The notes under the pieces were generated by a model. It saw only the letters and a program-made list of their open reading frames with translations. It was not told the DNA's origin and made no database searches. A stretch of 64,000 nt of DNA from Anderseniella sp963787895 (GTDB taxonomy: Bacteria > Pseudomonadota > Alphaproteobacteria > Rhizobiales > Aestuariivirgaceae). Shown here one piece after another: positions 35,046 through 44,971 of the stretch. A program made the position numbers and the translations under genes. Each line of letters opens with the position of its first letter. Position 1 is the stretch's first letter. Location: the NCBI GenBank assembly GCA_963787895.1, contig CAWBEX010000007.1, forward strand, positions 880,186 through 944,185, read 5' to 3'.

Positions 35046-36339
35046 CGCGGGCCTTCCAAAATTTGACTGGGTCTATTGCGCGGCCGCCCACGCGGGTTTC
35101 ATAATGCAGATGCGGGCCAGTGCTGCGTCCAGTACTGCCAACTTTTCCTATTATATCACCAGTACTTACGTTTTGACCAGCGCGGACATTGATTATGCTT
35201 AAGTGCCCATATCTTGTGCTGACGCCATTTTCATGACGTATTTCAACCATCTTGCCATAACCGCCGGCCCGCCCCGCCTTTGTGACCTTGCCCGGCCCGG
35301 CAGCTTTAACGTCTGATCCGGTTGCGCCGCGGAAGTCAATGCCGGCATGCATGGCCGCGCGCTTGCGGAACGGGTCCTTGCGCAAACCGAAGCCACTGGT
35401 GGTTTCATGCTCGGAGCCCATTGGCCGTGCTACCGGCAACCGTATGGCCTGGTACTTCAGCGTTTCCCAACGGTTGATGTTTTGCGACAGGTTTTGCACT
35501 TCGTCCGCGATTAGCTGTGATTCAAGCTCTCCCGCAGTTGCTGCAATGAACGGCCCGCCTACTGCAGCGGGCTCATAGCTTGAGTTTGCAACCAGCTTGT
35601 CGGCGTTGATGCCAAGTTTCCTGTACACTTCGGCAAGCCGGCCAGCTTCTGTCTCCATGAATCCGGCCGCTTCGCCTATCAATGTAGCCTCCCTTTGTTC
35701 CATCCTGCTCATGTAGGCACGAAGGTCGGCAAGCGGCTGCAACGCCTGTTCGGCACTGGCAAACTCTGCCCTGTAGGCATCACTGGCAAAAGGCGGCACC
35801 TGTTTGTCTGGTTCGCTGTCATAATTTCCGGTGCCAATGCTGCCGCGCGGCAGCAAGCTGCCTTGCTTTTGTGGTTCTGCCTGCTGTGCGCCGTTGCTGC
35901 GCTCGGGCAGCCAGCCGGAGTGGAAGAATTCTGCCAGTTGTTCATGCCGGTCGACCAGCCGGTCGTGCTCGCTGCGGACCTGGTCGACCTTGGCCAGATA
36001 GGCGCGTTGATCCAGCATCAGGCGCCGGTTCAACTTGTCGATCGTGGCACGCATTTGCCCGATCCTGTCCTCATACTCGAGCCGCGCCCGGTACTGGTTG
36101 CGCTCTTTCAGTGCCAGGACCTGGTCCTTGAAAGCCACATTGACTGTTGCATACGCGACCCAGAACATGCCGATGGAGAATGCTAGCAGCACAGCAGCCT
36201 GCACCCACGGCCTCAGTGTGATGAACTGAACTTCACCTTCTGATCGCAAATAGATCTGGCGCTCGCGTAGTGCGTAAGCGATGCGTGAAAAGAAGCCGCG
36301 TTGCGCGCGCCTTCCAATGTGCCGCCGATTGTGTCGCAT
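35020..36339 (-). CDS. M23 family peptidoglycan endopeptidase
   Basis: A 439-residue protein with an N-terminal membrane segment (PWVQAAVLLAFSIGMFWVAYATV), a long coiled coil (about residues 70-130, RARLEYEDRIGQMRATIDKLNRRL) and a C-terminal LytM domain with HAGIDFRG and GPHLHYE zinc motifs. It would cut peptide crosslinks in the periplasm. Overlap with the bactofilin gene fits the known bactofilin/LmdC-type partnership in cell-shape control. Confidence 0.93.
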   Translation of the reverse strand: MRHNRRHIGRRAQRGFFSRIAYALRERQIYLRSEGEVQFITLRPWVQAAVLLAFSIGMFWVAYATVNVAFKDQVLALKERNQYRARLEYEDRIGQMRATIDKLNRRLMLDQRAYLAKVDQVRSEHDRLVDRHEQLAEFFHSGWLPERSNGAQQAEPQKQGSLLPRGSIGTGNYDSEPDKQVPPFASDAYRAEFASAEQALQPLADLRAYMSRMEQREATLIGEAAGFMETEAGRLAEVYRKLGINADKLVANSSYEPAAVGGPFIAATAGELESQLIADEVQNLSQNINRWETLKYQAIRLPVARPMGSEHETTSGFGLRKDPFRKRAAMHAGIDFRGATGSDVKAAGPGKVTKAGRAGGYGKMVEIRHENGVSTRYGHLSIINVRAGQNVSTGDIIGKVGSTGRSTGPHLHYETRVGGRAIDPVKFWKARDVFQEITR

Positions 36340-36516
36340 CAGCCCTCCCCTGCAAGTGAAAGCCTCTTGTTAGCCCAAACACGCAGCAAATCGGAGCCCG
36401 CCGCGCTATTAACCAATGCGTGACTGGTTCAATGGCCACAATTTGTGTTGCGATTATGGTCAACGCGGCAGAAATTTGCACTGCAATCTTTTATTGTAGG
36501 CCTGCTCGCAGCTGAT

Positions 36517-36990
36517 TTATGTCAGGCCTCGGGCTTGTTTCAGCACCTCTGACACATGACCTGCGACTTTTACCTTGCGCCAGATGCGCACCAGGCGGCT
36601 CTGCTTGTTGAACAGGAAAGTGGCTCGCTCGATGCCCATGTAGTGCTTGCCGTACATGGCTTTTTGTACCCACACCCCAAATGCCCGCAGCATCAGTGTT
36701 TCCGGGTCCGAGCCCAGTGCAATGGTCAGGTTGTGCTTGGCAATGAATTTGTCGTGCTTTGCGGGAAGATCGGCCGAAATGCCAATGACTTCCGTTTCCG
36801 CGTCAAGAAATTCCTGCTTCTGCTGAGAGAATGCAATCGCTTCGCGTGTGCAGCCCGGCGTGTCGTCTTTAGGGTAGAAATAGATAACTGCATTCCGCCC
36901 CTTCAGATTCGTTGATGAGATAGTGCCTTCACCTGAACCTTGAAGCTGGAAGTAGGGCATCTCGTCGCCCAATTGCAGATTGTCCGGCAT
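36517..36990 (-). CDS. bcp: thioredoxin-dependent peroxiredoxin (BCP type)
   Basis: About 157 residues. The peroxidatic Cys is in DDTPGCTREAIAFSQQ and the conserved Arg follows in the C-terminal half. It reduces hydroperoxides using thioredoxin. The ATG 36990 begins MPDNLQLGDEMPYFQLQG, the usual BCP start; the open frame runs on to 37329 but that part is not conserved. It is divergent from the AsmA-like gene. Confidence 0.92.
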   Translation of the reverse strand: MPDNLQLGDEMPYFQLQGSGEGTISSTNLKGRNAVIYFYPKDDTPGCTREAIAFSQQKQEFLDAETEVIGISADLPAKHDKFIAKHNLTIALGSDPETLMLRAFGVWVQKAMYGKHYMGIERATFLFNKQSRLVRIWRKVKVAGHVSEVLKQARGLT

Positions 36991-37184
36991 GATAGTGTTC
37001 CCTGTAGCCGTGGTTTGTTGAAACTGAACTGTTTGTCTATACTCTTCAGGCAGGATTCCGGTTGTAGGAATGATCAGGTTTTTGTCGAACATGCCTGATA
37101 GTAACTTGTTGTCGTTGTGGTCACAATTGAGCCTTACGCAGGTGCCAACTGTGACTTGGGAAAAGATGCCGGAGCGCACCTTTA

Positions 37185-40100
37185 ATGGCGTGTAGGCAGA
37201 CGGAGCAGAAAAGAGCAGAGAATTTGGCCGGCCGGGCACTAAAAGGAATAGCCTGGGTATTTGTGGTACTCGCCTTGATGACCATCTCGGCGGTAGGCTA
37301 TGTCCTGTTTGCAGTATCCTCAGGCCCATTGAGTGTAGGCTTCCTCAGGGAAACGGTCAAGGAACGCGTCAGTGATTCCATTCCCGGCATCAAGGTAGAG
37401 CTTGATGACGTAGTTCTTGAATGGGGTGACGGCAGTGGCCATCCAACGCTGCTTCTGACTGATGTCAGGTTGCTCGACGATGCGGGTGGCTTGCTGGCGC
37501 GTGCACCGCGTGCAGCCATTGCCGTGGATGTGGCTGAAATCCTCTCAGGTACCGTGAAGCCCACGAGTCTGGAGTTGATCGGACCGCGAATCCTTGCACG
37601 CCGGACATCAGATGGCGGGCTTGCCCTGGGCTTTAGCAATGACAGCGGGGCCTCCGGCAAAACGGATGCCGGGGTCGCGGTACAAGGTGCGCAGGCCGAA
37701 CCTGATGTTGAGGGCAAGCAGGACAGCGGTTCGGCACGCTCCATCATGCAGACGATCAACCAGGCGCTGCAAGGTGAAGGCGAGGGCGCTGCCTCTTTGC
37801 AGACCATCGAAATCAGCAACGCCCAGATATCATTTCGCGATGAGATACAGAAACAACTGTGGTTGTCTCCCCGGGCCAATTTGAGGTTCAAGCGCGCCGA
37901 AGGCGGCTTTGCGCTGTTCGTGGATGCCCAGATTTCTGCAGACGGCCCCACCTGGCACACAGAAGTACTGACCACCTACAGGGCAGACTCCAGTGTTTTC
38001 CGGGTTATCGCCAAAGTCGACGGTGTGACGCCGGCAGATGTTGCGCGCAAGATGTTTTCCTTCAATCAGCTTGCCAACCTCGACTTGCCCATGTCAGGCG
38101 AGGTGCAGTTTGACATCGCGGACAATGGCACCGTGCTGGCCGCGAGCGGATTGCTGGCCATGCAGAAGGGCCTTGTTTCATTTCCCGGCTACATTTCCGA
38201 CCCGATCCAGATCGACGAAGGCAAGCTGAACCTGTCCTATGAGCCTCAGACCGGGCATGTGGTCATCAAGGATTCCACCATTCGTGTGCGCGGCACGGAC
38301 GCGCGTCTCACCGGCCGGTTTGCCCCGGTGCGCAATGAAGAGAAGGTGGTCATTGCTGCCGGGTTGGAGTTAGACGCACGCAACCTCAACATCGACACTC
38401 AGGCAAGCGGCTCAGGCGGCAGCGTAATTGACGAGTTCAAGCTGCGCGGTCAGGCGCTTTTCGACGAGCGCCGTTTCGTTGTTGATGACCTGATCGTCCT
38501 GTCGTCTGAAGGCGGCGTCAGGGTAAGGGGGCAATTCGTCAGTCAGGGCGATGGTGTGGGTGTGTACCTCGCTGGTCGCGGCAAGTCGCTGGGCCATGAG
38601 CTGATACGAAAATTATGGCCACCGGTGCTCGCAAAACAGTCCCGCAAATGGTACCGCGAGAACCTGATCAAGGGCGTGGTTGATGATGCGGAGTTTCGCA
38701 TCAGGTTGACCGGAGACCAGATCAACCAGGCGCTGGCGGGTCAGCCGCTTCCAGCCGATTCTGTCGAACTGAAGTTCAACGCTTCCGGTGTGGACCTGAC
38801 ATATGCCGAAGGCCTGCCACCCATAAAGGAAGCCAAAGGCTCCTTCGCCCTTTCCGGCGTTGTATTCGACATCGATTTTGCAGGTGGAACAATTCCGCTT
38901 CCGTCAGGCAATGCGCTCGGCATTCGCGGCGGCAAGATGCAGATAACCAAACTGGCATTGCCTGTTTCGCCCGCTACCATGACCATTGGGCTGGACGGCA
39001 ACGTGGCCGACTATGCCGAATACGCCAACCTGCCGCCGCTTGAACTTCTTGAGGGTTCAAATTTTGACCTTGCCAACGTGACCGGGCGGGGGCAGGTGGA
39101 CCTGAAACTGGCTATGCCGTTGAAACCCGGCATCACGTCTGCCGAATTCGACGTAGCCGCCGAGGCCAAGTTGAGCAATGCGCGCATCCGCAATGCCGTT
39201 CAGGGGCTGGATCTGGAAGACGCAGAGTTTGATTTGACCCTTTCCGATGCGGTCATTTCTGCTAAGGGCACCGCCAAGCTAGGCGAGAAACGCGCCAAGC
39301 TCACCTGGCGCCGGCCCCTGACCAAGAGCTCAAATGCTGACGAGGACATGACCCTTTCTGCGTCCCTGTCTGACCGCGACCGGCAAAAACTCGGCATCTC
39401 GCTGGATCCCTTCCTTGTCGGGCCGACGCCCGTCACGGTCTCGTTCGTCCGTCGGGGCAGTGAAATCATTTCCGCCGAAGTGGATGCCGACCTTTCCGAC
39501 ACTTCCATGTCGCTTGAAACGCTCGGCTGGACCCGGCCGCCTTCGGCAAAGACAAGGGCGACGTTCAAGGTCGACATGGGCGACAGCAAGGTGATCAAGA
39601 TCGCTGATCTGTCGGTGACGGGCAAAGGCTTGAAGATTATTGGCGAGGTTCGGTTAAGCAAGGACGGCGGTGGCCTGCTGACAGCATCACTGCCGCGTTT
39701 CATCCTGAGCGACACGAACCAGCTTGCACTGGAAGTGGACAACACATCCGGGCAACTGAAAATCGGAGTGGGAGGGGCAAGCCTCGATGCCCGTCCATTG
39801 ATCTCGCAGATGATGTCCAGCAAGGTAGCGGCCACCGGTACGGCGCGTGAGCCGCCGGTTTCGATCAACACCAATATAAGTCGCATATACGTCCACCGCG
39901 GTGAGACCGTGAACAATCTGAAGGGCAGTCTGGTAACCGCAGACGGTGCCGTGCAATCTGCTGAAATCACCGGCAATTATGTCAACGGCGCGCCGATCAC
40001 CATGCGTATCACCCGCGACAATGGCGGCAATCGCCGGATGCGGGTTACAGGCAGGGATGCGGGGGCAACGTTGCGTGCGGTAAACCTGTACTCCAAGATT

Positions 40101-40703
40101 GCCGGTGGCACCATCGACTTTGGCGCCATCCTCGGCAATCCCGGCCAGGGCGCCATCCAGCGCGGGCTTCTGGAGGTGCGTAACTTCTCCGTCGAGAACG
40201 AGGCCGTACTGGCACAGATCGACGACAGCGCACGCCGTGCAGGCCGCAACGGCACTCGCAACGGAAACGGGTTGCGCCTGTCGCGCCTTTCTGTGCCCTT
40301 CTCGGTGGACCACAGCTATGTGCGTATAGGTGACGCGTTGGTTCAGGGTCCCGAGATAGGCGCGTCTGCCCAGGGTATCATTCGCAAGACAGACCTTGCG
40401 ATGGACATTGGCGGCACCATTATTCCTGCCTATGCAATCAACTCCGCCATCTCAAATGTGCCCTTGCTGGGCGATGTTCTGACGGGTGGCAAGGGGCAGG
40501 GCATCTTCGGATTGAACTTTGCCCTTCAGGGCTCGATGAACCAGCCGCGCTTTCTGGTCAATCCGGTCTCGGCAATCGCCCCCGGCATCTTCCGCAACCT
40601 GTTCAACATCGGGGGTGGGCAAACCAACTCCGACGGTACGGCACGCAAGCGTCTCAGCCCCAGCCAGAAAATCCGTCAGAAGCGTCTGCAGGGTTCAAAA
40701 TAG
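37185..40703 (+). CDS. large AsmA/YhdP-like lipid-bridge protein
   Basis: A 1172-residue protein with one N-terminal membrane helix (about residues 20-42) and a long periplasmic region of repeated beta-rich units. The C-terminal part (GNPGQGAIQRGLLEVRNFSVENEAVLAQ and GGTIIPAYAINSAISNVPLLGDVLTGGKGQGIFG) is the AsmA_2/DUF3971 signature. YhdP-type proteins form hydrophobic grooves that carry phospholipids to the outer membrane. It stands between bcp and tyrS. GC-rich and intact. Confidence 0.87.
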   Translation: MACRQTEQKRAENLAGRALKGIAWVFVVLALMTISAVGYVLFAVSSGPLSVGFLRETVKERVSDSIPGIKVELDDVVLEWGDGSGHPTLLLTDVRLLDDAGGLLARAPRAAIAVDVAEILSGTVKPTSLELIGPRILARRTSDGGLALGFSNDSGASGKTDAGVAVQGAQAEPDVEGKQDSGSARSIMQTINQALQGEGEGAASLQTIEISNAQISFRDEIQKQLWLSPRANLRFKRAEGGFALFVDAQISADGPTWHTEVLTTYRADSSVFRVIAKVDGVTPADVARKMFSFNQLANLDLPMSGEVQFDIADNGTVLAASGLLAMQKGLVSFPGYISDPIQIDEGKLNLSYEPQTGHVVIKDSTIRVRGTDARLTGRFAPVRNEEKVVIAAGLELDARNLNIDTQASGSGGSVIDEFKLRGQALFDERRFVVDDLIVLSSEGGVRVRGQFVSQGDGVGVYLAGRGKSLGHELIRKLWPPVLAKQSRKWYRENLIKGVVDDAEFRIRLTGDQINQALAGQPLPADSVELKFNASGVDLTYAEGLPPIKEAKGSFALSGVVFDIDFAGGTIPLPSGNALGIRGGKMQITKLALPVSPATMTIGLDGNVADYAEYANLPPLELLEGSNFDLANVTGRGQVDLKLAMPLKPGITSAEFDVAAEAKLSNARIRNAVQGLDLEDAEFDLTLSDAVISAKGTAKLGEKRAKLTWRRPLTKSSNADEDMTLSASLSDRDRQKLGISLDPFLVGPTPVTVSFVRRGSEIISAEVDADLSDTSMSLETLGWTRPPSAKTRATFKVDMGDSKVIKIADLSVTGKGLKIIGEVRLSKDGGGLLTASLPRFILSDTNQLALEVDNTSGQLKIGVGGASLDARPLISQMMSSKVAATGTAREPPVSINTNISRIYVHRGETVNNLKGSLVTADGAVQSAEITGNYVNGAPITMRITRDNGGNRRMRVTGRDAGATLRAVNLYSKIAGGTIDFGAILGNPGQGAIQRGLLEVRNFSVENEAVLAQIDDSARRAGRNGTRNGNGLRLSRLSVPFSVDHSYVRIGDALVQGPEIGASAQGIIRKTDLAMDIGGTIIPAYAINSAISNVPLLGDVLTGGKGQGIFGLNFALQGSMNQPRFLVNPVSAIAPGIFRNLFNIGGGQTNSDGTARKRLSPSQKIRQKRLQGSK

Positions 40704-40712
40704 CGCCATCAC

Positions 40713-41948
40713 CTAGCTGCGTCTGACCAGCGCGTGCCGCTTTTTACCCATCGACAGCTTCAACAGCCCGTCTGCATTGAAATCCGACGGCGCAACAACA
40801 TAGGCCGGGTCGGTTACTTTCACATCGTTCACAGCAACCGAATTGTTCGCGATCGCCCGGCGCACTTCGCCGTTGCTTGCGCCAAGCCCGGCCGTCACAA
40901 ACAGAGCCAGCAGGCCGTCTCCCGGATTGCCCTCAATCGTCGGCAAGTCCTGGGCAAGCGCGCCTTCCTCGAAGGTCTTCTGCGCCGTGGCAGCAGCCTT
41001 CTCTGCCGCTTCCCGGCCGTGCAGCAGCGCTGTAGCTTCGCTTGCCAGAACCTTTTTGGCCTCGTTGATCTCTGACCCGCCGAGCTGCTCCAGCCGCACA
41101 ATTTCGTCCATCGGCAAGGTGGTGAACAGTTTCAGGAACCGGCCAACATCGCCATCTTCGGTGTTGCGCCAGTACTGCCAGAAATCATAGGCGCTGAACT
41201 GGTCTGCATTCAGCCATACCGCCCCTTGCGCTGTCTTGCCCATTTTCGCACCCGACGATGTGGTCAGCAGCGGCGTGGTCAGGGCGTAAAGCTGGTGCGT
41301 GCCCATGCGCCTGCCAAGGTCAACACCATTGACGATGTTGCCCCACTGGTCCGACCCGCCCATCTGCAGATTGACGCCGTAGCGCCGAGCCAGTTCAACA
41401 TAGTCGTACGACTGGCACACCATGTAATTGAACTCGATGAAACTCATTTCCTGCTCGCGCTCCAGCCTCAGGCGAACCGAATCCATGGTCAGCATCCGGT
41501 TGACCGAGAAATGCCGGCCCACCTCGCGCAGCATCTCGATGTAGCCCAGCTTCAGCAGCCAGTCGGCATTATCCACCATGATGGCGTCAGTGGCGCCATC
41601 GCCGAATTTCAGAACCTTCTCAAACACCCCTTTGATCGACGCTTTATTGGCGTTGATTTCCTCTATGGTGCGCATGGCCCGTGTCTCGTCCTTGCCCGAA
41701 GGGTCGCCGACCATGGTGGTTCCGCCACCCATCAGTGTCACTGGCTTGTTGCCCGTCTGCTGTAGCCAGTGCAGCATCATCATGCTCAGGAAATTTCCGA
41801 TATGCAGCGATGGCGCGGTGCAGTCATATCCCACATAGGCAATGACCTTGTTCTTTGCAGCCAGAGCATCCAGCCCGTCAAAGTCGGAACACTGATGAAT
41901 GAAGCCGCGCTCGTCCAGCACGTTCAGGAAATCGGATTTATAGGTCAT
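40713..41948 (-). CDS. tyrS: tyrosyl-tRNA synthetase
   Basis: A 411-residue class I aminoacyl-tRNA synthetase. YVGYDCTAPSLHIGNFLSMMML carries the HIGH motif (HIGN), and GAKMGKTAQGAVWL the KMSKS loop. QSYDYVELARRYGVNLQMGGSDQWGNI forms the tyrosine pocket. The C-terminal S4-type domain ends the protein. It is divergent from anmK, with 49 bp between the starts. Confidence 0.97.
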   Translation of the reverse strand: MTYKSDFLNVLDERGFIHQCSDFDGLDALAAKNKVIAYVGYDCTAPSLHIGNFLSMMMLHWLQQTGNKPVTLMGGGTTMVGDPSGKDETRAMRTIEEINANKASIKGVFEKVLKFGDGATDAIMVDNADWLLKLGYIEMLREVGRHFSVNRMLTMDSVRLRLEREQEMSFIEFNYMVCQSYDYVELARRYGVNLQMGGSDQWGNIVNGVDLGRRMGTHQLYALTTPLLTTSSGAKMGKTAQGAVWLNADQFSAYDFWQYWRNTEDGDVGRFLKLFTTLPMDEIVRLEQLGGSEINEAKKVLASEATALLHGREAAEKAAATAQKTFEEGALAQDLPTIEGNPGDGLLALFVTAGLGASNGEVRRAIANNSVAVNDVKVTDPAYVVAPSDFNADGLLKLSMGKKRHALVRRS

Positions 41949-41997
41949 TTAAGCTCTCGCGTGATAAGGTGTCAGCCTCATAACACGACGAGGGGAA

Positions 41998-43104
41998 ATG
42001 GCAAATCCAATCACCGCAATCGGCCTGATGAGCGGCACCTCCATGGACGGTATCGACGTTGCCATGATCCGCACCGATGGAGAAGGCTTCAACGAGGCCG
42101 TTGCCTTCGAGGCGGTGGACTATCTGCCCGGCCAGCGCGCCTTGCTGATAGAAGCGATGGAGCTTGCAGCCGGTCTGAACGACAGGACTTCGCGTCCCGG
42201 CAAACTTGCCGGTATAGAAGCCGAGATAACACGCTGGCACGCCGAGGCGGTTTGCTCGTTTGGCAAGAAGCATCAGGTGAGCATGTCAGAACACCCGGTT
42301 ATTGGATTCCATGGCCAGACTGTTCTGCACCGCCCCGAAATCGGCCTCACCATTCAGCTTGGCGATGGTCAGGCGCTGGCCAACGAAACCGGCATGAAGG
42401 TTGTGGCCGACATGCGCAGCAGTGACATGGCGCATGGCGGGCAGGGCGCACCCCTGGTGCCTGCCTATCACGCAGCACTTGCCGCGCACTTGCCGCAACG
42501 CCCTGTGGCGTTCGTGAACATCGGCGGCGTCGGCAACGTCACCTTTGTGCAGGCCGATGGTTCGCTGCTCGCCTTTGATACCGGGCCCGGCAATGCGCTC
42601 ATGGACGACTGGTCGATGAAACAGACCGGCAAGCCTGTGGACATCAACGGCGCGCTGGCCCGGTCCGGCAAGTCTGACAATGATGCGCTCGCCCGGATGC
42701 GGCGGCACGAATATTTCAATGCACGCCCGCCCAAGTCGCTCGACCGCGGCAGCTTCAGCCTGGACGCGGTGATGGCTCTGTCACCGCAGGACGGAGCCGC
42801 CACCTTGTGCAATTTTACAGCCCGATCCATCGCCGACGCCGCCAACTGGGCACAGGAACCGCCAGGATACTGGGTCATCTGCGGCGGTGGCCGCAAGAAC
42901 CGCTTTCTGATGGAATGTCTGGCCGGAATGATCGACGCGCCCGTGGTTCCAGCCGAAGCCATTCACGTCAACGGCGATGCCATCGAAGCCGAAGCCTGGG
43001 CCTATCTCGCCGTGCGCTCCCTGCGCTCGCTGCCGCTCACCTGGCCAACAACAACCGGCGTGAGGCAGCCTGTGTCCGGCGGGGTAGTGTTTGTGCCGGG
43101 CTAG
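41998..43104 (+). CDS. anmK: anhydro-N-acetylmuramic acid kinase
   Basis: A 368-residue sugar kinase that converts anhydro-MurNAc to MurNAc-6-phosphate in peptidoglycan recycling. It starts ITAIGLMSGTSMDGIDVAMI, the ATP-binding motif, and has NIGGVGNVTF, FDTGPGNALMDDW and CGGGRKNRFLME. Length is normal. It pairs with tyrS across a short divergent promoter region, a common alphaproteobacterial arrangement. Confidence 0.96.
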   Translation: MANPITAIGLMSGTSMDGIDVAMIRTDGEGFNEAVAFEAVDYLPGQRALLIEAMELAAGLNDRTSRPGKLAGIEAEITRWHAEAVCSFGKKHQVSMSEHPVIGFHGQTVLHRPEIGLTIQLGDGQALANETGMKVVADMRSSDMAHGGQGAPLVPAYHAALAAHLPQRPVAFVNIGGVGNVTFVQADGSLLAFDTGPGNALMDDWSMKQTGKPVDINGALARSGKSDNDALARMRRHEYFNARPPKSLDRGSFSLDAVMALSPQDGAATLCNFTARSIADAANWAQEPPGYWVICGGGRKNRFLMECLAGMIDAPVVPAEAIHVNGDAIEAEAWAYLAVRSLRSLPLTWPTTTGVRQPVSGGVVFVPG

Positions 43105-43219
43105 GGGGGAAGAGTAGGGGGTGAGTGGCAGCTTTGCAGGCCAAGCCGCCGTCCAGAACTCCGCATGAATGCGTTCTGTTAAGCCATATCGCTCCACAGC
43201 TTGCATTCGGGCGGGACCT

Positions 43220-44971
43220 TCACTCTTTTGGCACACCAAGTGTGAGCAACTGCTTGCCTATCCGATCCAGTACCGCGGGTGAAAAGACCATCGCCTCCTT
43301 GTAGCGCTTTATCGTCATCCCGGGATAGGCTGCCAAAAGTGCGTCTCTCGACGCCCTCGCTTCTGCTTCGCGGCCGGCGCCCAGCAAGGCTGGTGCAAGA
43401 TTGCGATGTATCCACATTGCATTGGGACGCTCATCAAGCGCCCGCAAGAACATTTCGGCCGCTTGATTGTCCTTGCCATCTACCTGAAGAGCAGACGCAA
43501 GGCCGACAAACACGTTGAAATTCATCGGATCAAGCGGGCTGAGCCGAAGCGCTTTCTCGAATTGCTCCTTGGCTTCGCTAGGCCTGTCAGCATAAGTTGA
43601 AAGCCAGCCGAGACGGCTCCATGCCCAGGCTGAATTGGGGTCCAGAGCTACAGCACGCTGCAAGAGAACCCGGGCAGCTCCAAAATTTCGAACAAAGGTG
43701 TGGACAGTGCCTAGCACTGTAAGGATCAATGGATCGTCTGCTGAAAGGTCAGCCGCTCGCTCAGCCAGTCCTAAGGCAGTGGACTTGCTATCTTCAATTT
43801 CGCTTACCCAGTTGTAGACCGATCCCTGCGCATGACACCAGGCTGCAAGCGCAAGAGCGAGAGGGTAGTCTGGTTCTTTTTCAAGTGCCTGATTGAGTAG
43901 CTTCAATCCTTTTGCAGTTTCTTCCTTTTCGAGAGCCCAGACATGCTTGAAAGCGCGCATCGTAAAATCATAAGCGCCGAAATCCTGGGGGCGCTTTCTG
44001 CCGACCCTTTCAATTTCTGCCAGCCTGATTGAGGGTTGAAGGGCTCCGGCAACCTGTTCAGTTATGCTGTCCTGCAAGTCAAAGATATCGTCTACAGAAC
44101 CGTCATATTTTTCAGCCCAGACATGCGCTCCTGTCTCCGTTTCGACCAGCTGGACGGTGATCCGTACTCTGCCACCTGCGCGCTGGACACTGCCTTCGAG
44201 CACATAACCTACGCCCAGCTCGCGCCCTATTTCACGGACGTTCGTCGGTTTACCCTTATAGGCAAATGCCGAATTGCGCGCGATCACGAAAAAAGAACGT
44301 ATACGGCTGAGAGCGGCTGTCAGCGCTTCAACCACACCATCAGCAAAATACTCCTGGTCTACATCTCCCGACATGTTGTCAAAGGGCAGGACAGCGAGAG
44401 ACGGTTTGTCCGGTAGTGTCAGTCCTGGGTCCGGCTCGGCAGCTCTGTAAGATTTTTGCCTGGCTGATACCCCGTTTTGCCAACGCCACACCCGTACCAG
44501 TTGATCAAGATTCTTGATCTTTTGCTCGCCCAGATCCTCGAAGATCGCATTTATCTTGCCACGCGAATGCCGATGTACATCGTCAGAGATCAGAATCCCA
44601 TCAGGCTCGGCCAACTGCTCAAGCCGTGCTGCAACGTTGACTCCATCGCCATAGATATCGTCGCTTTCAATTATTATATCGCCGAGATTAATGCCAATCC
44701 GGAGACGAATGGTGCTGGCTTTCCGTACAAGTGTCTCTTGAATCGAGATAGCACACTGCACGGCATTTACCACGGACGAGAACTCGATCAATGTCCCGTC
44801 ACCCATGAGCTTGACGGTTCGGCCGCCGTGTTTGGCAATTGCGGGATCAAAAAGTTTGGCGCGATGCCACTTCAGCGCAGACAGCGTTCCAACTTCGTCG
44901 GCTGACATCAAGCTGGAATAACCCACGACGTCGGCTGCCAGAATAGTGGAAAGTCTGCGCTTCAAGATCAC
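43220..44971 (-). CDS. class III cyclase with TolB-like and TPR domains
   Basis: A 583-residue protein. The N-terminal cyclase domain (ILAADVVGYSSLM, KLMGDGTLIEFSS, RIGINLGDIIIESDDIYGDGVNVAARLE) is followed by a TolB-N-like segment (SLAVLPFDNMSGDVDQEYFADGVVEALTAALSRI) and then TPR repeats to the C-terminus. This domain order is common in rhizobia; it should make cAMP. The frame opens with GTG 44971 or TTG 44965, both behind GAGGAG; which is used is uncertain. Confidence 0.87.
   Translation of the reverse strand: MILKRRLSTILAADVVGYSSLMSADEVGTLSALKWHRAKLFDPAIAKHGGRTVKLMGDGTLIEFSSVVNAVQCAISIQETLVRKASTIRLRIGINLGDIIIESDDIYGDGVNVAARLEQLAEPDGILISDDVHRHSRGKINAIFEDLGEQKIKNLDQLVRVWRWQNGVSARQKSYRAAEPDPGLTLPDKPSLAVLPFDNMSGDVDQEYFADGVVEALTAALSRIRSFFVIARNSAFAYKGKPTNVREIGRELGVGYVLEGSVQRAGGRVRITVQLVETETGAHVWAEKYDGSVDDIFDLQDSITEQVAGALQPSIRLAEIERVGRKRPQDFGAYDFTMRAFKHVWALEKEETAKGLKLLNQALEKEPDYPLALALAAWCHAQGSVYNWVSEIEDSKSTALGLAERAADLSADDPLILTVLGTVHTFVRNFGAARVLLQRAVALDPNSAWAWSRLGWLSTYADRPSEAKEQFEKALRLSPLDPMNFNVFVGLASALQVDGKDNQAAEMFLRALDERPNAMWIHRNLAPALLGAGREAEARASRDALLAAYPGMTIKRYKEAMVFSPAVLDRIGKQLLTLGVPKE

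Noticed and set aside
39200..40313. Overlapping minus-strand ORFs opposite the AsmA-like gene
   Set aside because: No protein-like features; the plus strand has a continuous, recognisable 1172-residue product.
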